Assembly (NCBI RefSeq): GCF_017876535.1 | Contig: NZ_JAGIOF010000001.1 | Location: 3,348,001-3,412,000 of the forward strand | DNA length: 64,000 nucleotides | Reading direction: 5' to 3' | Source of the DNA: Paeniglutamicibacter kerguelensis | GTDB taxonomy: Bacteria > Actinomycetota > Actinomycetes > Actinomycetales > Micrococcaceae | Shown: piece after piece, positions 8,388-15,929 of the stretch | How positions within the stretch are numbered: the first letter of the stretch is position 1 | Layout: the number at the start of each line of letters is the position of its first letter | Made by a program: the position numbers and the translations under genes | Notes under the pieces: model-generated | Databases searched by the model: none | What the model saw: only the letters and a program-made list of their open reading frames with translations | Told to the model about the DNA's origin: nothing

Positions 8388-9407
8388 ATGACGACAGAAT
8401 CCATCCAGATCAGCAGCATCGACTACCACACCGGTGGTGAGCCATTCCGGATTGTCACCGATGGCTACGGTGAGCTTGATGGCCGGACTGTCGCGGAGCG
8501 TCGGGTGTCGGCACAAAACAGTTCGACGGTCGAAAAGATTCGCCAGCTCCTGGTTCAGGAGCCTCGCGGACATACGGACATGTACGGCTGCTTCATCACC
8601 GAGCCCGACGATTCGGCCGCAAGCTTCGGGGCCGTTTTCTGGCACAAGGACGGCTATTCGACCGCTTGCGGACACGGCACGATGGCGCTGGGCGTCTGGG
8701 CCGTCGAAGAGGGAATCGTTGAATCCGACCCCAACGGAACAACCGTCGTCGTCATCGACGTTCCTTCGGGTCGCGTTGCCGCACACGTCGAATCCCGCGA
8801 CGGCATCGTCCGCGGCGTCACCTTCGAAAACGTTCCGTCCTACGTCGTCGGGCAGGACCTCAAGGTCGACGTCGACGGCAAGAAGTACACCGTCGACCTG
8901 GCCTACGGCGGAGCCATCTACGCCTGCCTGGATGTTGCCCAGCTGGACCTGGACATCACCAAGGAGAACTACTCCGAGCTGCGCGCCATCGGCCGCGCCG
9001 TGAAGTGGGCCTGCAACGACCTGCCCGAGGCCCAGCACTCCGACCCGCGACAGAGCGGCGTCTACGGAACGATCCTGTTCCAGAAGCTCGATGACCTGCC
9101 AACGGGACCGAACCAAATCAACATGACGGTCTTTGCCGACGGCGAGGTCGACCGTTCCCCGTGCGGTTCGGGCACCTCGGCACGCCTGGCATGCCTGGCC
9201 GCCACGGGCGAGATCACCCAGAATTCCCTGAAGCACGACTCGATCGTGGGCTCGACCTTCATCGGCACGATTCGTCCCCACGACGTGTCGGGCTCGCGGT
9301 TCCCTGCTGTCATACCGGTGGTCACCGGCATGGCGTACCGGACCGGACGCCACCAGTTCGAGCTCAACCCACAGGACGAGCTGGGAACCGGTTTCACCCT
9401 GTTCTAA
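8388..9407 (+). CDS. Proline racemase / 4-hydroxyproline 2-epimerase family protein
   Basis: A 339-residue cytoplasmic enzyme of the proline racemase superfamily. The two catalytic cysteines are both present: Cys94 in TACGHGTMA and Cys259 in DRSPCGSGT, with the family substrate motif HTGGEP near residue 14. Because trans-3-hydroxy-L-proline dehydratases of this family replace the second Cys with Thr, the Cys/Cys pair points to a racemase or epimerase; the neighbouring peptide importer, prolyl aminopeptidase and hydroxyproline-arabinoside hydrolase favour 4-hydroxyproline epimerisation over free-proline racemisation. I chose ATG 8388 (GAAGAA upstream); ATG 8367 is an in-frame alternative. Later steps of hydroxyproline catabolism (D-hydroxyproline dehydrogenase, deaminase, ketoglutarate semialdehyde dehydrogenase) are not in this window. 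Confidence 0.85.
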   Translation: MTTESIQISSIDYHTGGEPFRIVTDGYGELDGRTVAERRVSAQNSSTVEKIRQLLVQEPRGHTDMYGCFITEPDDSAASFGAVFWHKDGYSTACGHGTMALGVWAVEEGIVESDPNGTTVVVIDVPSGRVAAHVESRDGIVRGVTFENVPSYVVGQDLKVDVDGKKYTVDLAYGGAIYACLDVAQLDLDITKENYSELRAIGRAVKWACNDLPEAQHSDPRQSGVYGTILFQKLDDLPTGPNQINMTVFADGEVDRSPCGSGTSARLACLAATGEITQNSLKHDSIVGSTFIGTIRPHDVSGSRFPAVIPVVTGMAYRTGRHQFELNPQDELGTGFTLF

Positions 9408-9436
9408 ATCCCCGGAATGCCTGGCGTCGATTCCGG

Positions 9437-9475
9437 CGATGGGCCGCAGCCCTTGATGGCGTCTGCGGCCCATCG
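9437..9475 (+). terminator. Hairpin terminator after the proline-racemase gene
   Basis: A perfect 13-base stem (CGATGGGCCGCAG / CTGCGGCCCATCG) with a 13-base loop lies 30 bases after the racemase stop. There is no strong T-run, so efficiency is uncertain. Confidence 0.65.
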
Positions 9476-9531
9476 GCCCTCGCTTGGGTGGCAGACGGCC
9501 AGGCATGATTCCACGAAATGGAGAACTTCCG

Positions 9532-10269
9532 ATGATCGGATTTGGGCTGCAAGAACTATCCCGGCAGTTCGATGACTTGGCTTCCGGCATAGGGGCAACC
9601 GCCGACAGTTCGATGCCGGCGAAGGCCCTCCCGCATTCGGAGATCGAGTTCATCACCATCAGGAAGAGCCTTGCCACCGCCTACTCGGACATCCAATACC
9701 GGGCTCGCCGGTCCATCGAGGCTTTCGATCGCGGAAGCGACACACCAGATGCGGCGGGAACGGAGACGGCTCGGCGTGACGCGCTGGAACGCGGGGTCAA
9801 CTACCGGGTGGTCTACGATCCTTCGGCCTTCAAACGAGAGTCCGGCGTCCCGATGCGCCCGGGTTCTCCCGCCCTGCCCGGGTCAAGTGCGCGCGTCTCC
9901 TCGATCGTTCCGGCCCGCTTGGTCATACGCGACGGGGAGGAATCGCTGATATTCAGCGCCGCCGACCGCTCGGGCGGGGTACTGGGGGCTCGAATCCACA
10001 GTCCATGGTTTGCTGCCCTGCTCAACGATACGTTTGAAACCGTCTGGGGATCCGCACTCCCCCTGCCCACCGAGCGGGTGGCAACCTCGCCGCGGCTGAG
10101 CGGTGAAGAGCAAGAGATCTTGCGCTTGCTGGCAACCGGCCTCACCGACGAATCCATCGCGCGGTTCCTGGGCGTCAGCCTGCGCACCGTCCAGCGCAAG
10201 GTGCAAGCCATCCAAAGAAGCTTCGGCGCAACGAGCCGTTTTCAGCTCGGGGCCATGAGCGCGGCGTAG
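9532..10269 (+). CDS. LuxR-type transcriptional regulator with C-terminal HTH
   Basis: A 245-residue protein whose last ~60 residues form a LuxR/FixJ helix-turn-helix (LSGEEQEILRLLATGLTDESIARFLGVSLRTVQRKVQAI). The N-terminal half contains helical and PLD-like/TrmB-like sensor features common to single LuxR regulators of actinobacteria (RGVNYRVVYDPSAF, VSSIVPARLVIRDGEESLIF); this resembles proteins in which a TrmB-type middle domain precedes the HTH. The ATG at 9532 has GGAG eight bases upstream; ATG 9505 is a less likely start. It lies just downstream of the racemase terminator and may or may not control that locus. Confidence 0.85.
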   Translation: MIGFGLQELSRQFDDLASGIGATADSSMPAKALPHSEIEFITIRKSLATAYSDIQYRARRSIEAFDRGSDTPDAAGTETARRDALERGVNYRVVYDPSAFKRESGVPMRPGSPALPGSSARVSSIVPARLVIRDGEESLIFSAADRSGGVLGARIHSPWFAALLNDTFETVWGSALPLPTERVATSPRLSGEEQEILRLLATGLTDESIARFLGVSLRTVQRKVQAIQRSFGATSRFQLGAMSAA

Positions 10270-10314
10270 GCTGCCTATTACAGCAGCACGACCCTTCGTT
10301 TCGAGAGGACTCAC

Positions 10315-11145
10315 ATGCCAGGCAAGACAATCGTCATCACCGGAGCCAGCGACGGAATCGGGGCGTCCGCCGCCCGGCAGCTCAAGGAGCTCGGCCATCA
10401 TGTGGTTGTGGTTGGCAGGAACCCCGAAAAGACGAGGTCCATCGCGACGGAGCTGGGGGCGGATTTTCACCTCGCGGACTTCGCGGACCTTTCCCAGGTG
10501 CGCAGTCTCGCCGCCGAGCTTCTGGAAAGCTATCCGCGCATCGATGTCCTGGCCAACAACGCCGGCGGCATTTTCTCGCCCGTCCGGGAGACAACCGTCG
10601 ACGGCTTTGAACTCACTTTCCAAGTCAACTACCTGGCGCCGTTCTTGCTGACGCAGCTCTTGCTCGATCGGTTGCTCGAATCGAGGGCGACCGTCGTCAA
10701 TACGTCGAGCCTTGCAAACCGCCTGTATGGAAAGGTCGATGTGGATGACCTCAATGCAGAACGCTTCTACAGCCCCAACCGCGCCTACGGGAATGCCAAG
10801 TTGGCACAAATCATGTTCACCCGTGAATTGCAGAAACGCTATGGCCCTCGAGGGCTCTCCGCGGCTGCATTCCACCCTGGCGTTGTTGCCACGAGCTTTT
10901 CCAGCTCACCCGGCACCTCCATGGAAGCCATTTACGGCAGCAAGATTCTTTCCAAGTTCCTGACCTCTCCCCAAAAGGGCGCCAACACCCTGGTCTGGCT
11001 GTCCAACGGAGTCGCACACATCGACTGGCCGGCGGGTGAGTACTTCACGCGCAGAAGGGTCTCTTCAACCAACAGGCAGGCCAACGACGCCGGGTTGAGC
11101 GCCTCACTGTGGGATCGCACGGAGGAACTGCTCGAGCGCGGCTGA
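10315..11145 (+). CDS. Short-chain dehydrogenase/reductase (retinol-dehydrogenase-like SDR)
   Basis: A 276-residue classical-to-extended SDR with the cofactor motif TGASDGIG near residue 9, NNAGG near residue 80 and the catalytic YGNAK (YxxxK) near residue 160 in the order expected for NAD(P)-dependent oxidoreductases. The arginine after the second strand (VVGRNPEKTRS) suggests NADP preference. Similar proteins are annotated as WW-domain oxidoreductase or retinol dehydrogenase homologues; the natural substrate is unknown. A good GAGAGGA site precedes the ATG. It follows the LuxR gene by 45 bases, so the two could be co-transcribed. Confidence 0.88.
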   Translation: MPGKTIVITGASDGIGASAARQLKELGHHVVVVGRNPEKTRSIATELGADFHLADFADLSQVRSLAAELLESYPRIDVLANNAGGIFSPVRETTVDGFELTFQVNYLAPFLLTQLLLDRLLESRATVVNTSSLANRLYGKVDVDDLNAERFYSPNRAYGNAKLAQIMFTRELQKRYGPRGLSAAAFHPGVVATSFSSSPGTSMEAIYGSKILSKFLTSPQKGANTLVWLSNGVAHIDWPAGEYFTRRRVSSTNRQANDAGLSASLWDRTEELLERG

Positions 11146-11161
11146 CCTGAGTGTCGGGAGT

Positions 11162-11204
11162 GGCGGGTGGTGCACCCAAAAACAGCTTGAGTCCACCACC
11201 CGCC
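11162..11204. terminator. Bidirectional hairpin between convergent genes
   Basis: An 11-base perfect stem (GGCGGGTGGTG / CACCACCCGCC) with a 21-base loop that includes AAAAA lies between the SDR gene and the convergent VOC gene. Confidence 0.55.
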
Positions 11205-11229
11205 GGAAACCAGTTCCCTGCAGCCAGGC

Positions 11230-11655
11230 TCAGGCGCTTGGCGATCCTGCGATGTTCACCATCCAGTCGATGCCGAACTTGTCGCGCAGCATTCCAAACC
11301 AGTCGCCCCACGGGGCCTGTGCCAGCTGCTCACCAATGGCCGCGCCTTCGGAGAGCTTGTCCCAGTAGCCCTGGAGCTCGTCCTTGTCCTCGCCGCTGAG
11401 CGTGATCGAGATGGCGCTGCCGCCCTTCCACTCCATGGATTCCGGGGTGTCCGAGGCCATGATGTTCAGGCCGTTCAACCCGCGCAGGTGCCCGTGCATG
11501 ATTTTCGCGTCGTCCGCGGGATTGTCGGTCTTGGCGAAGTCGAAGTCCGCGAAGGGCCGCAGGTCCAATTCACCGCCGAACACCGAGTGGTAGAACTCCA
11601 ATGCAGCGCGGGCTTCACCGCGGAAGCTGATGTAGGGATTGAGGATTGTGGCCAT
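11230..11655 (-). CDS. VOC-superfamily protein (PhnB/glyoxalase-like)
   Basis: A 141-residue single-domain protein of the vicinal oxygen chelate fold. It begins MATILNPYISFRGEARAALEFYHSVFGGEL and ends WGDWFGMLRDKFGIDWMVNI, the hallmark of the PhnB-like subgroup (DUF1338/3-demethylubiquinone-methyltransferase-like annotation). These proteins form homodimers; the function of this group is mostly undefined and its metal ligands are often incomplete. It runs opposite to the efflux pump and shares its upstream region with it. Confidence 0.88.
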   Translation of the reverse strand: MATILNPYISFRGEARAALEFYHSVFGGELDLRPFADFDFAKTDNPADDAKIMHGHLRGLNGLNIMASDTPESMEWKGGSAISITLSGEDKDELQGYWDKLSEGAAIGEQLAQAPWGDWFGMLRDKFGIDWMVNIAGSPSA

Positions 11656-11783
11656 GCTGTTCTCCTGACTCGTCGAGGTCTAGCAAATTGCCATTCTGCC
11701 CTGCGACATGGGCACAGCGAAAGGGCCGCGCCCGTTGTTTGCCCCAAATCCGCCACGGTGCGCTCGGTCACGCCCTCCGGCAA

Positions 11784-11831
11784 TTAGTTGACAACAAGCA
11801 ACTAATAATTTTATAGTTGACTCAAATCAAC
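11784..11831 (+). promoter_or_regulatory. Efflux-pump promoter overlapped by two MarR-type operators
   Basis: A near-consensus promoter (TTGACA 11788-11793, 18-base spacer, TATAGT 11812-11817) is framed by two inverted repeats. The first, TTAGTTG-8 bases-CAACTAA (11784-11805), covers the -35; the second, GTTGA-6 bases-TCAAC (11816-11831), covers the end of the -10 and the start site. Both share the GTTGA/TCAAC half-site, so a single MarR dimer type could occupy both and block the promoter. The two MarR genes just downstream of the pump are the obvious candidates. Confidence 0.7.
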
Positions 11832-11859
11832 CATTCGCGGCTCATTTGAGGACTCCTCT

Positions 11860-13563
11860 GTGTCAACCACCCAAACGCTTCACCCCGGCGAACCGGCAAA
11901 AATGTCGCACCGCCAGGTCATGCAGTCCCTGACGGGCCTGCTGATGGGCATGTTCGTGTCCATCCTCGCGGGCACCGTCGTTGCCAGCTCGCTTCCGATC
12001 ATCGTCTCGGACCTCGGCGGCAGCCAGACCTCCTACACCTGGGTGGTCACCGCGACCTTGCTCGCAACCACCATTTCCACCCCGATCTGGGGCAAGCTTG
12101 CCGACCTCGTCGACCGCAAGCTGTTGCTGCAGCTGTCCCTCGCGATCTTCGTGATCGCCTCGGCCATCGCCGGCTTCTCGCAGGACACCAACATGCTCAT
12201 CACGATGCGCGTGCTCCAAGGCCTGGGCGGCGGCGGCATGGCCGCGCTGAGCCAGGTTGTCATGGCAGACATCATCTCCCCGCGCGAGCGCGGCAAGTAC
12301 ATGGGCCTCTTCGGCGCCATCATGGCCGTGGGAACCGTGGCCGGACCGCTGATCGGCGGATTCATCACCGACACCATCAACTGGCGCTGGAACTTCTTCG
12401 TGGCCCTGCCGATCGCCGTCGTGGCCATCTGGCTGATCCAGCGCACCCTGCACCTGCCGGAGCTTGCCAAGCGCAAGGTCAAGATCGACTACTTCGGCAT
12501 CATCCTGCTTTCCGCAGGCGTTTCGCTGTTGCTGATCTGGGTTTCAATGGCCGGCACGAACTTCGAGTGGGCCTCCCCCACCACCGCATGGATGGTTGGC
12601 GGTGCGGTCCTCGCACTGATCGCCTTCGTGGTCGTTGAAATCCGCGCCTCCGAGCCGCTGATCAACCTCGGCCTGTTCAAGAACGCCACGTTCACCCTGG
12701 CCGTCATCGCCTCCCTCTCGGTCGGCGTGACGATGTTCGGCACCTCGGTGTTCCTCTCGCAGTACATGATCATGGCCCGCGGCGCCACGGCGACCAGCGC
12801 CGGGTTGATGACCCTGCCGATGATGGCCGGCGTCCTGGTCATCTCCACCATTGCCGGAGCCATGATTTCTCGATTCGGCAAGTGGAAGGCCTTCGTGGTC
12901 GCAGGTTCCATCATGCAGACCATCGGCTTGTTCGCCCTGGGAACCATCCACTACGACACGAACTACCTGTTGCTTTCCGCCTACATGTTCCTGCTCGGTT
13001 CGGGTGTCGGCATGGTCATGCAGAACATGGTGCTGGTGGTGCAGAACGCGGTTCCGCAGAAGGAACTCGGCGTTGCCAGCTCCGCCGTGACGTTCTTCCG
13101 CTCCCTGGGCGGAACCGTCGGCGTTGCCGCCCTGGGGTCGATCCTGGCCCTGCGCATCCCCGAAATGCTTGCCGAGCGCAAGGAAGAGATGGGTGCCGCG
13201 CTGGCGCAATTGGGCGCGGCCGGCAAGGACGTTGGCCAGGCGCTGGCTTCGGGCACCATGCCCGCCATGAACCAGCTGCCCGAGTCGATCCGGCAGATCA
13301 TCGAGTCCGTCTACGGTGATGCCGTGGCACAGGTCTTCGCCATCGCCGCACCGCTGGGCTTCCTGACCATCCTCGCCGTGGCGTTCCTGCCGAACCTGCC
13401 CTTGAGCAGGATGACGCGCACCGAACGCAGCAAGGTCGAGGAGGCAGCCGCAACGGTTGGCAGCGGGCCTGGAGAGCTCCCGGCAGCAGGCGGCTCCGCT
13501 GCCGGCGCGACCGCGGAAACCACGCTGCCCGCGGACGAGCTCGAATCGGCACCCGGCCGCTGA
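11860..13563 (+). CDS. DHA2-family MFS drug efflux transporter (EmrB/QacA-like)
   Basis: A 567-residue, 14-transmembrane-segment drug:H+ antiporter. Motif A appears as GKLADLVDRK, motif C-like sequence as GLFGAIMAVGTVAGPLIGGFIT, and the cytoplasmic C-terminus is long, acidic and alanine-rich. The start is GTG (11860) preceded by GAGGA; no ATG fits. It is followed within two bases by the first MarR gene, so pump and regulator are one operon, and the promoter region carries two likely MarR operators. The family extrudes cationic dyes, antiseptics or antibiotics; the real substrate is not readable from sequence. Confidence 0.93.
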   Translation: MSTTQTLHPGEPAKMSHRQVMQSLTGLLMGMFVSILAGTVVASSLPIIVSDLGGSQTSYTWVVTATLLATTISTPIWGKLADLVDRKLLLQLSLAIFVIASAIAGFSQDTNMLITMRVLQGLGGGGMAALSQVVMADIISPRERGKYMGLFGAIMAVGTVAGPLIGGFITDTINWRWNFFVALPIAVVAIWLIQRTLHLPELAKRKVKIDYFGIILLSAGVSLLLIWVSMAGTNFEWASPTTAWMVGGAVLALIAFVVVEIRASEPLINLGLFKNATFTLAVIASLSVGVTMFGTSVFLSQYMIMARGATATSAGLMTLPMMAGVLVISTIAGAMISRFGKWKAFVVAGSIMQTIGLFALGTIHYDTNYLLLSAYMFLLGSGVGMVMQNMVLVVQNAVPQKELGVASSAVTFFRSLGGTVGVAALGSILALRIPEMLAERKEEMGAALAQLGAAGKDVGQALASGTMPAMNQLPESIRQIIESVYGDAVAQVFAIAAPLGFLTILAVAFLPNLPLSRMTRTERSKVEEAAATVGSGPGELPAAGGSAAGATAETTLPADELESAPGR

Positions 13564-13564
13564 G

Positions 13565-14077
13565 ATGGACGCCCAGCCGGCTTGCTTCCCCCACGCGGCT
13601 CCCTCCCAAGAGCCGCTGAGCGATGATCCGGATCTCGGTGCCCTGATCCAAGAGGTTGAAAAGGAATTCTCAACCATGGTGATCAGGGCCCGCATGGCTA
13701 TCCGCAAACGGGCAACGTCCATCCATCCGGACCTGCAGCCCTTGGGTTTCAAGGTCCTTTCGATCCTGGTGCGCGAACAAGCCCAGCAGCAGGTCGTCTT
13801 GGCCGAGGAACTTGAGGTGGACAAGGCAACCATGAGCCGGACCATCAAACAGCTGGAGTGCCAGGGATTGGTCAACCGGGTTCCCGATCCAGCCGATGGC
13901 CGGGCCATGCTCGTGAGTATCACCGAGTCCGCGCGGGCAGGTTTCGCCGCCGCGGGTTCGCGGTCGCGAGCGATGCTGATCGAACGGCTTTCCACCTGGG
14001 AACCGTCTGAAATCAAGCGCTTCTCCGTTCTGCTCGGAAGGCTCAATGTCAGCGACGTGCTGAGGCAGGAAGGCTAG
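13565..14077 (+). CDS. MarR-family transcriptional regulator (pump-linked)
   Basis: A 170-residue winged-helix regulator whose ATG begins one base after the pump's TGA stop, so translation is probably coupled. Recognition-helix region LAEELEVDKATMSRTIKQLECQGLVNRVPDPADGRAMLVSIT is typical of MarR. It is a close paralogue of the next gene (the stretch VLSILVR-QAQQQ-VLA-EL-VDKATMSRTIKQL is nearly identical in both). The N-terminal ~35 residues are poorly conserved between the two. Likely represses its own operon through the inverted repeats upstream of the pump. Confidence 0.9.
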   Translation: MDAQPACFPHAAPSQEPLSDDPDLGALIQEVEKEFSTMVIRARMAIRKRATSIHPDLQPLGFKVLSILVREQAQQQVVLAEELEVDKATMSRTIKQLECQGLVNRVPDPADGRAMLVSITESARAGFAAAGSRSRAMLIERLSTWEPSEIKRFSVLLGRLNVSDVLRQEG

Positions 14078-14094
14078 CCTCGGATTCGTTGGCC

Positions 14095-14139
14095 GACGGC
14101 CCCGCATCTTCCCCTTGACCGGGAAGGTGCGGGGCCGTC
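14095..14139 (+). terminator. Strong hairpin terminator after the pump/MarR operon
   Basis: A long stem GACGGCCCCGCA-CTTCCC paired with GGGAAG-TGCGGGGCCGTC around a short loop ends the operon. One internal mismatch; no long T-run follows. Confidence 0.75.
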
Positions 14140-14225
14140 GTCGTTCACCGGCTTGCCGCAGGCCGGAATGGGATTCCAGGAAGGGGATGACCCGCTTTCC
14201 GCCCGGCGTTCCCCGTGAAACGCAC

Positions 14226-14231
14226 TAATAT
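14226..14231 (+). promoter_or_regulatory. Extended -10 (TAATAT) placed for leaderless transcription of the second MarR gene
   Basis: TAATAT ends seven bases before the ATG at 14239, so transcription would begin at or within a base or two of the start codon. No Shine-Dalgarno precedes the ATG. Leaderless mRNAs are common in actinobacteria. Confidence 0.45.
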
Positions 14232-14238
14232 GGTGTCC

Positions 14239-14742
14239 ATGGAAACTCCTAGCTCCGGGCGAACCCCCGACGTCGATCAGCCCGCCGATCCGCAGGTGCT
14301 GGAGCCATTGATGCAAGAGGTCGAGAAGCAATTTTCGATCATGGCCGTCAAGGCCCGTACCGCGATCCGCAAGCGTGCGCTGGAAATCCACCCGGAGCTG
14401 CAGCCGCTGGGCTACAGGGTGCTGTCGATTTTGGTCAGGCAACAGGCACAGCAGCAAATAGTCCTGGCGTCGGAGCTGCATGTGGACAAGGCCACCATGA
14501 GCCGGACCATCAAGCAACTGCAGAGCCAGGGCTTGGTGACCAGGGAACCGGACCCCAGCGATGGGCGTGCCATGCTGGTCAGCATCACGGATACGGCTCG
14601 GGAAGCCTGGAACGCATCCGGGGCACGGGCCCGGAGCCTGATGCGCGAAAGGTTGGCAAACTGGGACCCCTCCGAGATCCGGCGTTTTGCGGACTTGCTG
14701 GCACGGCTCAACGACTCTGAGTCGGACCAGCACGAGGGCTAG
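14239..14742 (+). CDS. MarR-family transcriptional regulator (paralogue of 13565-14077)
   Basis: A 167-residue MarR regulator with the winged helix QQIVLASELHVDKATMSRTIKQLQSQGLVTREPDPSDGRAMLVSITD. It repeats almost every conserved position of the preceding MarR, so the pair arose by tandem duplication, but it is isolated from the pump operon by a strong terminator and has its own promoter. I chose the ATG at 14239 because of the TAATAT promoter element just upstream; an in-frame GTG at 14215 would add eight residues and has no ribosome-binding site. It may respond to a different ligand and bind the same operators. Confidence 0.88.
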   Translation: METPSSGRTPDVDQPADPQVLEPLMQEVEKQFSIMAVKARTAIRKRALEIHPELQPLGYRVLSILVRQQAQQQIVLASELHVDKATMSRTIKQLQSQGLVTREPDPSDGRAMLVSITDTAREAWNASGARARSLMRERLANWDPSEIRRFADLLARLNDSESDQHEG

Positions 14743-14994
14743 ACGTCGGCGGCACCCGATCGGTCAGACCCCAACGAGACACCCCCCGTCGAGAATCAAC
14801 CCGCTGGCAGGGCCCTCGGCGCTTCCGTGGTTTGCCATTTGTTCATCGCGTCGCCATTGGCATATGTGATCATTTCGTTAGAACGCACGGCGGTGCTTTT
14901 CGCCATTTCATGGCCAAACCCCGGTACGCTCAACACCTAAGGAAGCACCTTAGCGATCACTCACTTGCATCATCATCTTTTTCGCGGAGGAAAA

Positions 14995-15318
14995 ATGACT
15001 CAGCCGGCCGACAACCAGCCGCAGTTCAATGGTTCTGCTCCGAACCAGGGAGCGCCCATGTACATCCAAAACAGCCCCGAGCAGATGCGCGGCGCCCAGC
15101 TTGCCCAGACCTCGATGATCCTGGGCATTCTTTCGCTCTTCGTAGTCGGGATCATTCTTGGCCCGATCGCCATTTCAAAGGCCAAGCAGGCCGAACAGCT
15201 GCACACCGCGGCAACCGTCGGCAAGGTGACCGGCTGGATCGGTACGATTTTCGGCATCCTGAGCATCCTCTGGATCGTGCTCCTCGTGGTCATGAGCGTC
15301 GCCGCGTCCCAGTCGTAA
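14995..15318 (+). CDS. Small membrane protein, DUF4190-like (copy 1)
   Basis: A 107-residue protein with a polar Gln/Asn/Pro-rich N-terminus, then QLAQTSMILGILSLFVVGIILGPIAISKAKQAEQL and a second hydrophobic segment (VTGWIGTIFGILSILWIVLLVVM), the two-helix DUF4190 pattern. AGGA lies six bases before the ATG. Function is unknown; such proteins often accompany cell-envelope or Ser/Thr-kinase systems, but nothing here supports a specific role. A close paralogue lies 1.8 kb downstream beyond an insertion sequence. Confidence 0.85.
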   Translation: MTQPADNQPQFNGSAPNQGAPMYIQNSPEQMRGAQLAQTSMILGILSLFVVGIILGPIAISKAKQAEQLHTAATVGKVTGWIGTIFGILSILWIVLLVVMSVAASQS

Positions 15319-15336
15319 TCCGTCGCAGAACCATGG

Positions 15337-15366
15337 AAATGGCGGCCCAGTTCAGGATTCAAGTCT
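15337..15366 (+). terminator. Left half of a terminator split by the insertion sequence
   Basis: AAATGGCGG at 15337-15345 has its partner CCGCCATTT at 16820-16828 followed by TTT, on the far side of the IS. Removing the IS and one copy of its TCT duplication rebuilds a stem-loop with a T-tail just after the DUF4190-like gene. Confidence 0.6.
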
Positions 15367-15391
15367 TGAACTGCTCCCCGGAAGTTGGACT
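15367..15391 (+). repeat. Left terminal inverted repeat of the IS3-family element
   Basis: Begins TGAACTGCTCCCCGGAAG and matches the inverted right end with three mismatches. Confidence 0.9.
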
Positions 15392-15426
15392 GAATAATTC
15401 AGTTCCATACTTCCGGGGAGTTTTTC

Positions 15427-15918
15427 ATGTATCCACATAGTTCATTGACCGCCGAGCAACGGCTGGCCGCCGTCGATCTCTTCGAGGAAGGATTCGGGCA
15501 TGTCGCGGTATCCTCAAGACTTGGAGTCAGCGCCGGTGCCGTTGAGAAGCTCGGGGAACGTTTCAGGATTTGGGGTAGGGCAGCGTTGGAAGGCAAACCG
15601 ACCAAGCAGGTGTATTCCTTCGAGTTCAAGCTCGAGCTCGTCCGCCGGTACCTCTCCGGCGAGGCGACCGCGATGGACCTTGCCCTCAAGCACCAGCTGA
15701 ATTCCCCGGCCCAGGTCCGCAACTGGGCGAAAATATACCGGGAACAGGGCGAGGACGGACTGCGCCCCAAGCCCAAGGGCCGACCGAGGGCGGCATCCAG
15801 TCCCGAGCCGACCGAACTCACAGAGCTCGAGAAGCTGCGCCGCGAGAACCAGCGCCTGCAGGCCGAGAACGCCTACCTAAAAAAAGTGCGGGCCTTGAGG
15901 AACCACCCACCGCGCTGA
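15427..15918 (+). CDS. IS3-family transposase OrfA (HTH protein)
   Basis: A 163-residue protein with two N-terminal helix-turn-helix units (RLAAVDLFEEGFGHVAVSSRLGVS and LELVRRYLSGEATAMDLALKH) and a C-terminal leucine-zipper-like coil (LEKLRRENQRLQAENAYLKK) that mediates OrfA/OrfAB association. The zero-frame product reads through seven A at 15879-15885 and ends soon after; ribosomes slipping -1 there enter the OrfB frame and give the OrfAB transposase. Binds the terminal repeats and normally limits transposition. Confidence 0.92.
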   Translation: MYPHSSLTAEQRLAAVDLFEEGFGHVAVSSRLGVSAGAVEKLGERFRIWGRAALEGKPTKQVYSFEFKLELVRRYLSGEATAMDLALKHQLNSPAQVRNWAKIYREQGEDGLRPKPKGRPRAASSPEPTELTELEKLRRENQRLQAENAYLKKVRALRNHPPR

Positions 15919-15929
15919 AGATCAGCGCG

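Noticed and set aside
9883..10875. Long open frame on the minus strand (330 codons) overlapping the LuxR and SDR genes.
   Set aside because: High GC produces long antiparallel frames; no ribosome site, no family-like sequence and full overlap with two well-supported genes.
12544..14046. 500-codon frame on the minus strand across the efflux pump and first MarR gene.
   Set aside because: Low-complexity Gly/His/Arg/Asp-rich translation typical of a shadow frame; the forward genes have strong family features.
14764..14850. Minus-strand end reading GPASGLILDGGCLVGV, resembling the C-terminal tail of an SDR enzyme.
   Set aside because: Only about 25 residues are SDR-like and a stop lies shortly upstream; too short to call a pseudogene with confidence.
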